Part shown: in pieces, positions 18,681 to 27,015 of the stretch
Position numbering within the stretch: position 1 is the first letter of the stretch
Layout: each line of letters begins with the position of its first letter
Assembly (NCBI RefSeq): GCF_000757905.1
Contig: NZ_JRLH01000002.1
Direction: 5' to 3' (one strand)
Length of the DNA stretch: 64,000 nucleotides
DNA from: Arsenophonus nilaparvatae
GTDB lineage: Bacteria; Pseudomonadota; Gammaproteobacteria; Enterobacterales; Enterobacteriaceae
Translations under genes and position numbers: made by a program
Notes under the pieces: generated by a model
The model's database searches: none
Seen by the model: the letters and a program-made list of their open reading frames with translations, nothing else
Told to the model about the DNA's origin: nothing

Positions 18681-19613
18681 TTAATCGATAAATAATTTAA
18701 ATTTCTCTTGATTTTCAATAAGTTGTTTCTGCGTTAGCATGAATACACCATCGCCTCCCTGTTCGAACTTCAACCAAGTAAAAGAAATATCCGGATATTG
18801 CTCAATAAGGTGTAACATACTATTACCAACTTCACAAATAAGCACCCCATTGTCCGTTAGGAAACGTGAAGCATTAGCTAGAATTCTTCTGACAAGTTTT
18901 AAACCATCAGAGCCTGCTGCAAGGGCTAATTTAGGCTCTACCAGATATTCAGCTGGTAAATCAGACATATCTTCAGCATCCACATAAGGTGGATTAGTAA
19001 CCATTAAATCATATTTAATCATAGGCATATTCAAAAACAAGTCTGAACGAATAGGTACTATCCGTTCAGAGAACCCATGAGCGGCAATATTTTGTTCAGC
19101 TACCGCCAATGCATCAGCAGAAATATCAACCGCATCAATTTGCGCTTGCGGAAATTGATAGGCACAAGCAATAGCAATACATCCACTACCCGTGCACATA
19201 TCTAAAATAGTTACAGGTTCATAATCAATGATACCGGCAAAATGCTTATTAATCAGTTCTCCTATAGGAGAACGTGGGATCAAAACGCGTTCATCAACAT
19301 AAAATTCATGTCCGCAAAACCAGGCTTTATTGGTTAAATAAGCAACAGGGATATGTTCATTAACACGGCGTAACACCCGTTCAACGATACGATGACGTTC
19401 ACTTAAAGTCAGACGAGAAACCCATAATTGTTGAGGGATATCTAAGGGCAAAAAAAGTGATGGCAAAACAAGTTGTAAAGCTTCATCCCAATAATTATCT
19501 GTTCCATGACCGTAATAAATATTTGCTGCATTAAACCGACTAATTACCCAACGCAACATATCTTGGATGGTATGTAATTCCGCAACCGCTTCATCAACAA
19601 AAATCTTGTCCAA
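18681..19613 (-). CDS. prmB: Ribosomal protein uL3 N5-glutamine methyltransferase PrmB
   Basis: Methylates a glutamine of ribosomal protein uL3 using S-adenosylmethionine. It carries the SAM motif ILDMCTGSGCIAIACA and the catalytic NPPY in MVTNPPYVDAEDMSDLP. I chose the TTG at 19613 because AGGAGG lies four bases upstream and the resulting protein (MDKIFVDEAVAEL) begins exactly as E. coli PrmB does. A further TTG at 19634 would add seven residues not present in the family. It has 310 residues. A rare TTG start with a strong ribosome-binding site is notable. Confidence 0.94.
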   Translation of the reverse strand: MDKIFVDEAVAELHTIQDMLRWVISRFNAANIYYGHGTDNYWDEALQLVLPSLFLPLDIPQQLWVSRLTLSERHRIVERVLRRVNEHIPVAYLTNKAWFCGHEFYVDERVLIPRSPIGELINKHFAGIIDYEPVTILDMCTGSGCIAIACAYQFPQAQIDAVDISADALAVAEQNIAAHGFSERIVPIRSDLFLNMPMIKYDLMVTNPPYVDAEDMSDLPAEYLVEPKLALAAGSDGLKLVRRILANASRFLTDNGVLICEVGNSMLHLIEQYPDISFTWLKFEQGGDGVFMLTQKQLIENQEKFKLFID

Positions 19614-19836
19614 AACGCCTCCTAGCCAATACAAAGTTCATATATTTAATCCCGATAGTCTGCCACGAACTACTTAATAAATCAGCTTATTGTTAAGGAA
19701 TTTTATAGCAATCTCATTAATTGATATTAGAATACTAACAATAGCTTATAAAGCTTGCTGCTTATAAGGAAGGTAATAGCAGGAAAATTAAGATAAACTT
19801 AACAGAATAATTGACTAACTGATTGATAGAATCACA

Positions 19837-20385
19837 ATGAAAAATAAGTTCAAATTGAGTGCTGAGGAAATTAAACTATTTAAAGAGGCGACTACAGGGA
19901 CTAAACCTTTATTACATGACATTGTTAGTCATCCACCACTAAGACATCATCAAATAAAATCACAACTTGTGACAAAACGTTTGCTCCAAGAACAAGTCAA
20001 TGCTAGTTATTACTTTTCAGATGAGTATCAACCGGCGCTAGAAGCGGATGGACCGATTCGATATTTACGACCCGATATTAATCCCTATGAATTAAAAAAG
20101 TTACGTCGGAATGATTATATTCCCGAACTATTTCTCGATTTACATGGCTTATCCCAACGACAAGCTAAACAAGAAATTGGAGCTCTAATCGCTGCTTGCT
20201 ATAGAGATAATATCCATTGTGCCTGTATTATGCATGGCCATGGAAAACACATTTTAAAACAACAGATTCCTCTTTGGCTTGCTCAACACCCTAATATCAC
20301 TGCTTTTCATCAAGCCCCCAAAGCTTGGGGTGGTAGCGCCTCGTTGCTTATCTTGGTCGAAACTGATGAAACTCAGCGCAGATAA
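19837..20385 (+). CDS. smrB: Ribosome rescue endonuclease SmrB
   Basis: Cleaves mRNA between collided ribosomes. The 182-residue protein has an N-terminal extension and a C-terminal Smr domain with LDLHGLSQRQAKQEIGALI and the MHGHGKHILKQQIPLWL motif (HGxG), the nuclease signature. It is divergent from prmB, as in E. coli (183 residues), and convergent with sixA with only 14 bases between. Confidence 0.95.
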   Translation: MKNKFKLSAEEIKLFKEATTGTKPLLHDIVSHPPLRHHQIKSQLVTKRLLQEQVNASYYFSDEYQPALEADGPIRYLRPDINPYELKKLRRNDYIPELFLDLHGLSQRQAKQEIGALIAACYRDNIHCACIMHGHGKHILKQQIPLWLAQHPNITAFHQAPKAWGGSASLLILVETDETQRR

Positions 20386-20399
20386 TACGTAAAATAAAA

Positions 20400-20903
20400 C
20401 TAGAAATGTGCCGCTAGTTTATTAACACTATGCAATATTTGAGAAGGTCCCCGTTGCCATCTATATTCACCGTGCCGCATTTCCGTATTTATCTCTACAT
20501 AAGCAATCGCAGAAGTTGCAAACATAGGAGGGATTTCTTGTGGGCATAAGGCTGATACCAAATAACCGACTAATGGCAAATGAGAAATAATCAATGCTGT
20601 TCTTACACCTCCTTCGGCAAGTAATTGCAAATAATTAGCAATAGATTGCGGATCACCATCAGGAATAAGTTCAGCTAAGACTTCTTGTTCGCCTGAATAG
20701 GGCAATAATGGCTGCATTGCCTGATAAGTTTGTACTGCTCTTACATATGGACTGGTAAACACTCGGTCGAACACTGGATTCTGTTGTGCTAGCCAATTGG
20801 CCATTAATTTAGATTCTTCAATTCCTTTAAGAGTAAGTTCTCTTGCTTCATCATTTATTGTATTCATCGTTGCGTCACCATGACGCATAATAAAAACTTG
20901 CAT
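20400..20903 (-). CDS. sixA: Phosphohistidine phosphatase SixA
   Basis: Histidine-phosphatase-superfamily enzyme that dephosphorylates phosphohistidine on proteins such as ArcB and, as known in E. coli, NPr. The catalytic RHG motif is in MQVFIMRHGDAT, and the second His in ALIISHLPLVGYLV. The frame is open further upstream, but the Met at 20903 matches the E. coli start. It gives 167 residues (E. coli 161). It sits between smrB and fadJ as in E. coli. Confidence 0.93.
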   Translation of the reverse strand: MQVFIMRHGDATMNTINDEARELTLKGIEESKLMANWLAQQNPVFDRVFTSPYVRAVQTYQAMQPLLPYSGEQEVLAELIPDGDPQSIANYLQLLAEGGVRTALIISHLPLVGYLVSALCPQEIPPMFATSAIAYVEINTEMRHGEYRWQRGPSQILHSVNKLAAHF

Positions 20904-21152
20904 AATCCACCATTTGAGTAAAATATTTTCACCTAACCCCCTACATAGGAGCCCTCTCATTACTCGCTAATGTTGTTGTCGGAAAATATGCAGGGCAAGG
21001 CAACCCGAGATTCTGCACTAAAATCACAAAAAAAGGAACCGCTTTATTTTCATAAAAAACGAAAAAAAAGTTTATTTTATATCAAGTTAAATAGAAATCA
21101 CGCCTAAGACCATGATATTAGTAAGGTTTAAGATGCTACTAATAATAATCAA

Positions 21153-22406
21153 CTATTGATGGAATTTTTTATTTGATTTAACCATTTGCATTAGCCTTTC
21201 GCAAGGAACAAAATTGTTACCATATTTCTGTGCTAGTCGATGCATTATGTCAACAATATTTGATATACCTTGTTGATCCATATATCTAAATGGTCCACCA
21301 GTAAAAGGAGGAAAACCAATTCCAAACACTGCACCAATCTCACCATCATTTACATGCCGAATAACACCTTCGTCAAGACAACGAGTAGCTTCGTTCAGCA
21401 TCAGCATAATACAGCGCTGAACAATTTCCTGCTCAGATAAAATTGCTTTGGGTTGAATATTAAGTAACTCATAAATGGTTGTGTCGACTTGACGCTGTTT
21501 TTTACTCCACGGCCAAATAATCTTATTTTTCTTATAAAGATAAAAACCTCTGCCATTTTTACGCCCCTTTCTATCATCTTCCAATATAATATTAAGTTCT
21601 GAAGGGACAGAAAATCGTTCACCAAACTGTTCAACAAGCACTGGCATAATTTTAGTGCCTACATCAATTCCGACTTCGTCTAACAAGTTCAATGGACCAA
21701 TTGGAAAACCAAATTTAACTAAAGCATTATCTATATGCTCAATTGATTCACCAGCTAACAGACAACGTGTCGCTTCAGCAATATAGGGTGCTAGTATCCG
21801 ATTAACATAAAAACCTGCACTGTCACCAACAATAATTGCAGTTTTACCCTGTTTTTTTGCCAATGTCACAGCAGTAGCAATTGTCTGATCACTCGTTTTA
21901 CTATGAGGGATCACTTCAACCAATGGCATTTTATCGACTGGACTAAAGTAATGAAGTCCAATTATACGTTCTGGGTATTTTGTAAACTCTGCAATTTTAT
22001 GGATAGGTAACGAAGATGTATTAGAAGCAAAAACGACTTCATTTAATGTCATTGCCTCCACTTCCTGTACCATTTTACGCTTTAATGCTAAATCTTCAAA
22101 AACTGCTTCTACGATAATTTGCGTTTTTTCAAGCCCTTTATAGTCTAATGTGCCTGAAATTAGCATCATCTGTTGAGCGCGCTCTTGTACAGATATGCGT
22201 TTACGTTTAACTTGCTCCGTTAAGCGCTGCCAACTGAATTTTAATGCCTGATTAAGTCCTCCATTATTAATGTCCTTCACTCGAACAGGTAATTTACCTC
22301 GAGCCGCTGTCACATAGGCAATCCCGCCTCCCATGAGGCCTCCACCTAACACACCTACCTGATGAATTGTAGCAGATTTTCCAAAACTACCCATTTCACT
22401 TTTTAG
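21153..22406 (-). pseudogene. fadJ: fadJ 3' fragment: 3-hydroxyacyl-CoA dehydrogenase half
   Basis: C-terminal part of the anaerobic fatty-acid oxidation complex alpha subunit, separated from its N-terminal half by an IS110-type element. The open frame from ATG 22394 codes for 413 residues: the NAD-binding motif VGVLGGGLMGGGIAYV, the dehydrogenase signature GLHYFSPVDKMPLVEVIPH, DSAGFYVNRILAPYI and GFPIGPLNLLDEVGID. There is no degeneration inside the fragment, so the insertion may be recent. It could be translated as a free dehydrogenase only if transcribed from within or through the element. Residues CTA AAA AGT GAA upstream of the ATG belong to the original frame. Confidence 0.93.
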
Positions 22407-22684
22407 TTACCGTCTTGAAAGTCAACCTTAAAAACTAAAAATAACCCATGAATTTAATTCTATAATTTTAGGTTAATTCCGCTTCCTCGCCCGTTCGCTT
22501 GCTCTCGGACTCCGGTGAGCGGATAGAGTTAGCTTAGAGGAGGTTTTGTCGCTTAAAGCCAAAACTGGGTTTGCGTTATCATCCGTAAATTGATTTTAAG
22601 CCACCTAGGAAGCCCGTAGCACCATTTTCTCTATCTAAGACATCCAAAGTGCCACCTAAAATCTAAGATGGCTCAAACTCGATT
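22407..22684 (-). other. Non-coding downstream end of the IS110 element
   Basis: About 278 bp after the transposase stop without an open frame. Part of it (22480-22530) is clearly more GC-rich than its surroundings and rich in short inverted repeats. In IS1111-type elements the bridge RNA is encoded downstream of the transposase, so this is one candidate location. The other is the 210-bp upstream end (23681-23890), where a 7-bp arm pair TGTGATG / CATCACA and GAAACAGAG / CTCTGTTTC are visible. I could not identify guide loops by eye. Confidence 0.4.
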
Positions 22685-23680
22685 TTATGAATTCAAAGTT
22701 GGGCTTGAGTAGTTTTGGTCATAAGCTAGACCCGTTTTCAATACTCCATAGCACAGGTGAACTAATTTCCTCATTGCTGCACCTAGAGCTGACATTTTTG
22801 ACTTACCTCTTGTTAATAGACGATCATACAATGACTTAATATGTCGGTTATGGCGTATTGCTGTTAGAGCTGATAAATATAATTTAGCGCGAATTTCAGA
22901 TGGTCCTATTTTAGATAGATGGGCACGCCCGTTAACAGAGGTACCTGATCGGCGTTCTACAGGCACTAATCCTAAATAAGCAGCCGCCTGCTCAGCACTA
23001 TTAAAATCATGACCGCGTAATACCATCAGCATATGACTTCCTACTTGAGTCCCAATTGATTTGATTGATGTCAGTAACTCCATGTCTTTTTTCAACTCAG
23101 GATGGTTATTGATATGCTTGGAAATCTCAGATTCAATAGCCAATAACTCTTTTTCTAATACTTTTATGCACTTAACAAGTGATTGCCTAACAACTTTTGG
23201 CGTAGGCGTTGTTAAGGTCTTTTCCTGACGGTTTTGTTCACGTAATAAATCAGCTAAAAGCGCTTCTCGACGTTTGATTAATGATTTCAATGCTCGAATT
23301 TCTAGTGATGGAGCTATCCATGCTGAAGGCTTTTTTAGCTCCCCATAACAAGCTAAAACGAAGGCATCCACTCTATCTGTTTTAGTTAAAATACCCATGC
23401 CTTTTGCAAACTCTCTTATACGATAAGGATTTACGATGGAAACATGAATACCCATATCATAAAGTTCGGTGCAGAGTTGTTCGTGATAAGTTCCTGTAGA
23501 TTCAAGAGTAATTCTTACATCTTCGAGTAAGCATTTTTGTGTTTTCAGCCACTCTATCAATGTGTTAGCTGAATGTTGATCATTTTTAATGACTTTGTTT
23601 TTTTGTTTTCCCTCAATACCCTTAGCTAACAGGCAGATATCTAGCTTTTTTTTACTGACATCTATTCCGATTTGATACAT
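22685..23680 (-). CDS. IS110-family transposase (DEDD)
   Basis: A 331-residue recombinase. The N-terminal DEDD domain begins MYQIGIDVSKKKLDICLL, with a Glu in ITLESTGTYHEQL and KTDRVDAFVLACY supplying further acidic residues. The C-terminal Transposase_20 domain contains LLTSIKSIGTQVGSHML and YLGLVPVERRSGTSVNGRAHLSKIG, which carries the conserved serine region. The start at 23680 has AGGAG seven bases upstream; an open frame extends 17 codons further without a better signal. The gene is intact, so the element could still be active. Confidence 0.92.
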   Translation of the reverse strand: MYQIGIDVSKKKLDICLLAKGIEGKQKNKVIKNDQHSANTLIEWLKTQKCLLEDVRITLESTGTYHEQLCTELYDMGIHVSIVNPYRIREFAKGMGILTKTDRVDAFVLACYGELKKPSAWIAPSLEIRALKSLIKRREALLADLLREQNRQEKTLTTPTPKVVRQSLVKCIKVLEKELLAIESEISKHINNHPELKKDMELLTSIKSIGTQVGSHMLMVLRGHDFNSAEQAAAYLGLVPVERRSGTSVNGRAHLSKIGPSEIRAKLYLSALTAIRHNRHIKSLYDRLLTRGKSKMSALGAAMRKLVHLCYGVLKTGLAYDQNYSSPTLNS

Positions 23681-23869
23681 GAGAATACTCCTTTCACATA
23701 ATAAACCATCATGCCTATTCCCCTTGTACATACAGAGTCAATGCTCTCGGTAACCGTTCAATCTAAATGCTGGCATGAAAGGAGAAACAGAGGGCTTTAA
23801 CTAAAAAACAAGGTTGTCCCATTGGCGGAGTCACAAGCTCACTCTGTTTCATGTGATGGTAGCTAATCA

Positions 23870-24808
23870 TCACAAATAACAAGATACAAGCGCAGTCGAG
23901 CCAAAAAAAAGACCTCGTAAAGCGGTAGATTCTGGTGTCATTGCCAGCTCTCCAAAGGCTTTTGCCTCTGCCTCAAGTCCGGCTTGCACACCTTTTTCAT
24001 AGCCAATAGCAACCACTGAAATCGCTTTTTCTAGCGCAGGGTAATGACCTTTACTTTTTGAATTTGTTTTATTTTTAATTATCGCGAATAAGATATTTCT
24101 GATAATGGGTAATTCTGATAAACGCGGCATGAGAGGCAAGCATGTTTTGTTTTTTCTCCCTTTATCAATCCAGTTAATTGCCGTTTGCAATAAAATTTCT
24201 GCTGGAACAATATCGTCGACTAAACCCAATTTTAGTGATTGCTTTGGCCTTAATTGACGACCAGTCAGAATCAAATCTAATCCATTAACTAAACCGATTA
24301 AACGAGGTAAACGTTGTGTTCCTCCAGAACCTGGTATTAAGCCTAATTGTACCTCTGGTAAACCAAGACGCGTTTTATCTGACAGAGTACAAATTCTTAC
24401 ATGACAGGCAAGCGCTAACTCTAATCCGCCGCCTAAACATACCCCATCAATTGCAGCGACAATAGGTAATGGATAATTTTCAAGCAAGTTAAATAATTTT
24501 TGGCCTGTCATGGCAAGCCTTGTTGCTTCTTCTTTTGTTTTACAATTGGAAATCATACTAATATCAGCACCAGCAAGAAAACAGCCTGGTTTATTTGAAA
24601 TAATAATAATCCCTTTCAAACCCACGATTGCTTGTGCTTGCTGTAATATCATATAAAATTGATCAACAAATTCAGCTTTTAATGTATTAACTTTTTCACC
24701 GGCAACATCAATCGAAATAACACCGATATTGTTTTGTTTGACGGAAAAATGAAACACAGGATAGCTAGTAATTGCAGGTAAGTTTTTTTCTTCATTTTTA
24801 TTGGTCAT
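23870..24808 (-). pseudogene. fadJ: fadJ 5' fragment: enoyl-CoA hydratase half
   Basis: N-terminal part of FadJ. The crotonase fold is complete: GIIIISNKPGCFLAGADISMI, AAIDGVCLGGGLELALACHVR (oxyanion-hole region) and LGLPEVQLGLIPGSGGTQRLPRL. The frame runs into the IS element and ends after Val-Ser-Cys-Tyr-Leu, residues encoded by the insertion sequence, giving 312 residues. The start is two bases after the fadI stop, as in an intact fadIJ operon. A free hydratase/isomerase domain could be made, but the bifunctional enzyme cannot. Rejoined, FadJ would have about 723 residues (E. coli 714). Confidence 0.93.
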
Positions 24809-24810
24809 AA

Positions 24811-26109
24811 CTACTCAACCTCCAAAATCATTGCTGCACCTAAACCGCCTGCTGCACAAGCGGTCGTAAGCGCCAAACCACCGCCACGACGATGTAACTC
24901 ATTAAGCGTCTGGGTCACCATACGAGCACCTGTAGCAGCAAATGGATGGCCATAAGCAATAGACCCGCCCAATACATTAAATTTTTCCATATTAATTTCA
25001 CCAATCGCTTCAGATTGCCCTAATTTTTCTTGAGCAAATTTTTTGCTCGCAAACATTTTCATATTGGCTAATACTTGAGCAGAAAAAGCTTCATGCATAT
25101 CAATTAAGGTAAGATCTTTTAAACTTAATCCCGCGTACTTAAGAGCTAATGGTGTTGCATAAGAAGGGCCTAATAACATGTCCTGCCAAACATCAATAGC
25201 CGAAAAAGCATAACTACGAATATAACCTAATGGAGTTATACCTAATGCTTTCGCATTTGATTCAAACATCAACATTACTGCCGCTGCACCATCAGTCATT
25301 GGCGTGCTGTTCGCGGCGGTAACAGTACCATGTTGGCGATCAAAAGCCGGTTTTAACTTTGCATAAGAAGCAAGTGTTGAGTCTTTTCGAACATTATTGT
25401 CTTCCGATAATGACTCCAGGAACGGCGGTATATGAGCTGTCATTACTTCTTTCTGTAATACGCCGCTATCCCAAGCCTGGGCGGCTAGGATATGAGAACG
25501 ATGAGCAAAAGCGTCTTGTTCTTCACGACTAATATGATAAGTTTTTGCCATCTGTTCGGCAGTATCTCCCATTCTTAAACCCGTAGAATATTCGGTTACT
25601 GCTGGTGAAACTGGCAAAAAGTCACGAAAACTTAATGAGCTTAAGAGCCTCAAACGTTGGCCAATTGATTTTGCTCTATTGAGGTCAACTAGAGTGCTTG
25701 CCATTTTTTTAGTTACACCAATAGGTAAAACTGATGATGAATCCGCTCCACCAGCAATACCGACCTTAATAGTGCCCGCCTTCATACTTTCTACAATATT
25801 GGTAATAGCCTGAAAACTAGTAGCACATGCTCTAGAAATACTATAAGCATCTATTGAAACAGGTAGTCCAGTGCCTAAAACAATTTCTCTAGCAATATTC
25901 GGCGCTTCAGGCATCTGAACTACTTGACCAAAAACCACTTGATCAATAAGTTGAGAATCAATACCACTGCGAATAACTAATTCACGTACTACCATTTTGC
26001 CTAGATCGACAGCAGGTATATTATGATAAGCCGTTGCCTGTTTAGCAAAAGGAAGGCGTAACCCAGTAACAATTGCGATACGATCAGTATTCTTAACGTT
26101 GTAGTTCAT
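24811..26109 (-). CDS. fadI: 3-ketoacyl-CoA thiolase FadI
   Basis: Beta subunit of the anaerobic beta-oxidation complex; it cleaves 3-ketoacyl-CoA to acetyl-CoA and a shortened acyl-CoA. The acyl-accepting Cys is in SRACATSFQAITNIVESM, and GGSIAYGHPFAATGARMVTQTL and LALTTACAAGGLGAAM supply the His and second Cys. It has 432 residues (E. coli 436). It is intact although its partner gene fadJ is split. A FadR-like site lies 70-86 bases upstream of the start. Confidence 0.97.
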   Translation of the reverse strand: MNYNVKNTDRIAIVTGLRLPFAKQATAYHNIPAVDLGKMVVRELVIRSGIDSQLIDQVVFGQVVQMPEAPNIAREIVLGTGLPVSIDAYSISRACATSFQAITNIVESMKAGTIKVGIAGGADSSSVLPIGVTKKMASTLVDLNRAKSIGQRLRLLSSLSFRDFLPVSPAVTEYSTGLRMGDTAEQMAKTYHISREEQDAFAHRSHILAAQAWDSGVLQKEVMTAHIPPFLESLSEDNNVRKDSTLASYAKLKPAFDRQHGTVTAANSTPMTDGAAAVMLMFESNAKALGITPLGYIRSYAFSAIDVWQDMLLGPSYATPLALKYAGLSLKDLTLIDMHEAFSAQVLANMKMFASKKFAQEKLGQSEAIGEINMEKFNVLGGSIAYGHPFAATGARMVTQTLNELHRRGGGLALTTACAAGGLGAAMILEVE

Positions 26110-26178
26110 AGCAGATCTCGCTTCCCTTTTTATAAAAAATGAAAAATGAAACTATAGTTAATCATTCCCAATACTTCA

Positions 26179-26195
26179 CAGAGGTCTGATCTGAT
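26179..26195 (-). promoter_or_regulatory. Putative FadR operator of fadIJ
   Basis: CAGAGGTCTGATCTGAT matches about 10 of 15 defined bases of the FadR consensus AACTGGTCNGACCNGTT, including the GGTCNGA core. It is 70-86 bases upstream of fadI. In E. coli FadR represses fadIJ until long-chain acyl-CoA is present. Confidence 0.6.
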
Positions 26196-26318
26196 AATCA
26201 ATTGTTATTCAAATGTAGTGAAAGAAAAATAATAAAAATTAAAAACTGAGAGGCGGCACACAAGATATGAATATTTATTTGTCACACAAGTCAAAATATT
26301 GAGAACAACTCAACGACC

Positions 26319-26347
26319 CAATGCCTACAAAACCTCTGTAGGCATTG
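26319..26347 (-). terminator. Perfect 11-bp hairpin after yfcZ
   Basis: CAATGCCTACA pairs perfectly with TGTAGGCATTG over a 7-base loop. It begins about ten bases after the yfcZ stop on the minus strand and precedes fadI. There is no run of T on either side, so it may be a 3'-end-stabilising hairpin or a partial terminator rather than a classical one. Confidence 0.5.
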
Positions 26348-26357
26348 TTAAATTCAA

Positions 26358-26654
26358 TTAACGCAAATTTAATTGAAAAATTAGCGTTTCAGCTTCACAA
26401 CAAAAGGTAAAACTCGCTAGTAATTTAACACCCTCAACAATAGGCTGAATCTGATGTTCAATCACACAAGGCTCCGATTCAACTGACCGCGCTTTTTCTA
26501 TTAGCTGTGTTAACATTTTTTCAGCCTCTTGTTGATTTAAAAAATTTTTTTCAAAAGAAGCGGCACAATTTTGATTATCTATCACTGTACCCACATCAAC
26601 ACAACAGCAAGCAGCAGTTTCTTCCGCATGACAACGATTCTTAGCATCCGACAT
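26358..26654 (-). CDS. yfcZ: YfcZ/YiiS family protein
   Basis: A small Cys-rich protein of 98 residues and unknown function, closely related to E. coli YfcZ. It shows AACCCVDVGTVIDN near the start, KARSVESEPC in the middle and FTFCCEAETLIFQLNLR at the end. Three adjacent cysteines near the N-terminus suggest metal or thiol chemistry, which is inference. I use the ATG at 26654; a TTG five codons upstream is also open. It stands between fadI and fadL, as in E. coli. Confidence 0.9.
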   Translation of the reverse strand: MSDAKNRCHAEETAACCCVDVGTVIDNQNCAASFEKNFLNQQEAEKMLTQLIEKARSVESEPCVIEHQIQPIVEGVKLLASFTFCCEAETLIFQLNLR

Positions 26655-26820
26655 AATTTTTTCCAACAATAAACATTAACAAAATATAATCATAACGCTA
26701 ATTAACAAAAAAATACCAGCTGCTATCTGATAATCTATAAAATATCAAGTAGTTATTTGATCTAATATCCCTATTGTTACTCTATTCCTATCACTTCGCA
26801 TAATTAATGCACCAATTTTA

Positions 26821-26836
26821 TGTTAAATAAATCACA
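26821..26836 (+). promoter_or_regulatory. Possible CRP site upstream of fadL
   Basis: TGTTAAATAAATCACA matches TGTGA-N6-TCACA with one mismatch in the conserved bases. It lies about 180 bases before the fadL ATG. Expression of fadL depends on CRP in E. coli, but one match in AT-rich DNA can arise by chance. Confidence 0.4.
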
Positions 26837-26909
26837 TTTTTACAAACAAATAACATATCCGCAGTAAACATGCTTGTAATAAAACCGGTATTCAATTCTA
26901 TACTCAGTC

Positions 26910-26926
26910 AACTGGTCTGATTTGCC
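26910..26926 (+). promoter_or_regulatory. Putative FadR operator of fadL
   Basis: AACTGGTCTGATTTGCC has the complete left half AACTGGTCNGA of the FadR consensus and matches 11 of 15 defined bases overall. It lies 90-106 bases upstream of the fadL ATG. FadR represses fadL in E. coli, where two sites are known; I see only one here. Confidence 0.7.
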
Positions 26927-27015
26927 ATATTGGCATGGAGCAATACAATTCGGGCCTTTCTATTACGACTATCAATGTCGTTCTTATCATAAATATAATT
27001 TAAGGGGTTTTGGTT

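Larger units (their letters stand above)
22407..23890 (-). mobile_element. IS110-family insertion sequence inside fadJ
   Basis: About 1,484 bp. On the minus strand the fadJ text reads ACTGCGCT before the element and CTAAAAAGTGAAATG after it. Removing the element with one copy of the shared CT restores an uninterrupted fadJ frame (Thr-Ala-Leu-Lys-Ser-Glu-Met). A shared CT core, no longer target duplication and no obvious terminal inverted repeat are typical of IS110-family insertion guided by a bridge RNA. The transposase lies inside with about 210 bp upstream and 278 bp downstream of it. Whether it belongs to the IS110 or IS1111 group is unclear. Confidence 0.88.

Noticed and set aside
22407..23890. 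Terminal inverted repeats and target-site duplication of the insertion sequence
   Set aside because: Only a shared CT dinucleotide is seen at the two junctions; no convincing terminal inverted repeat, which fits the IS110 family.
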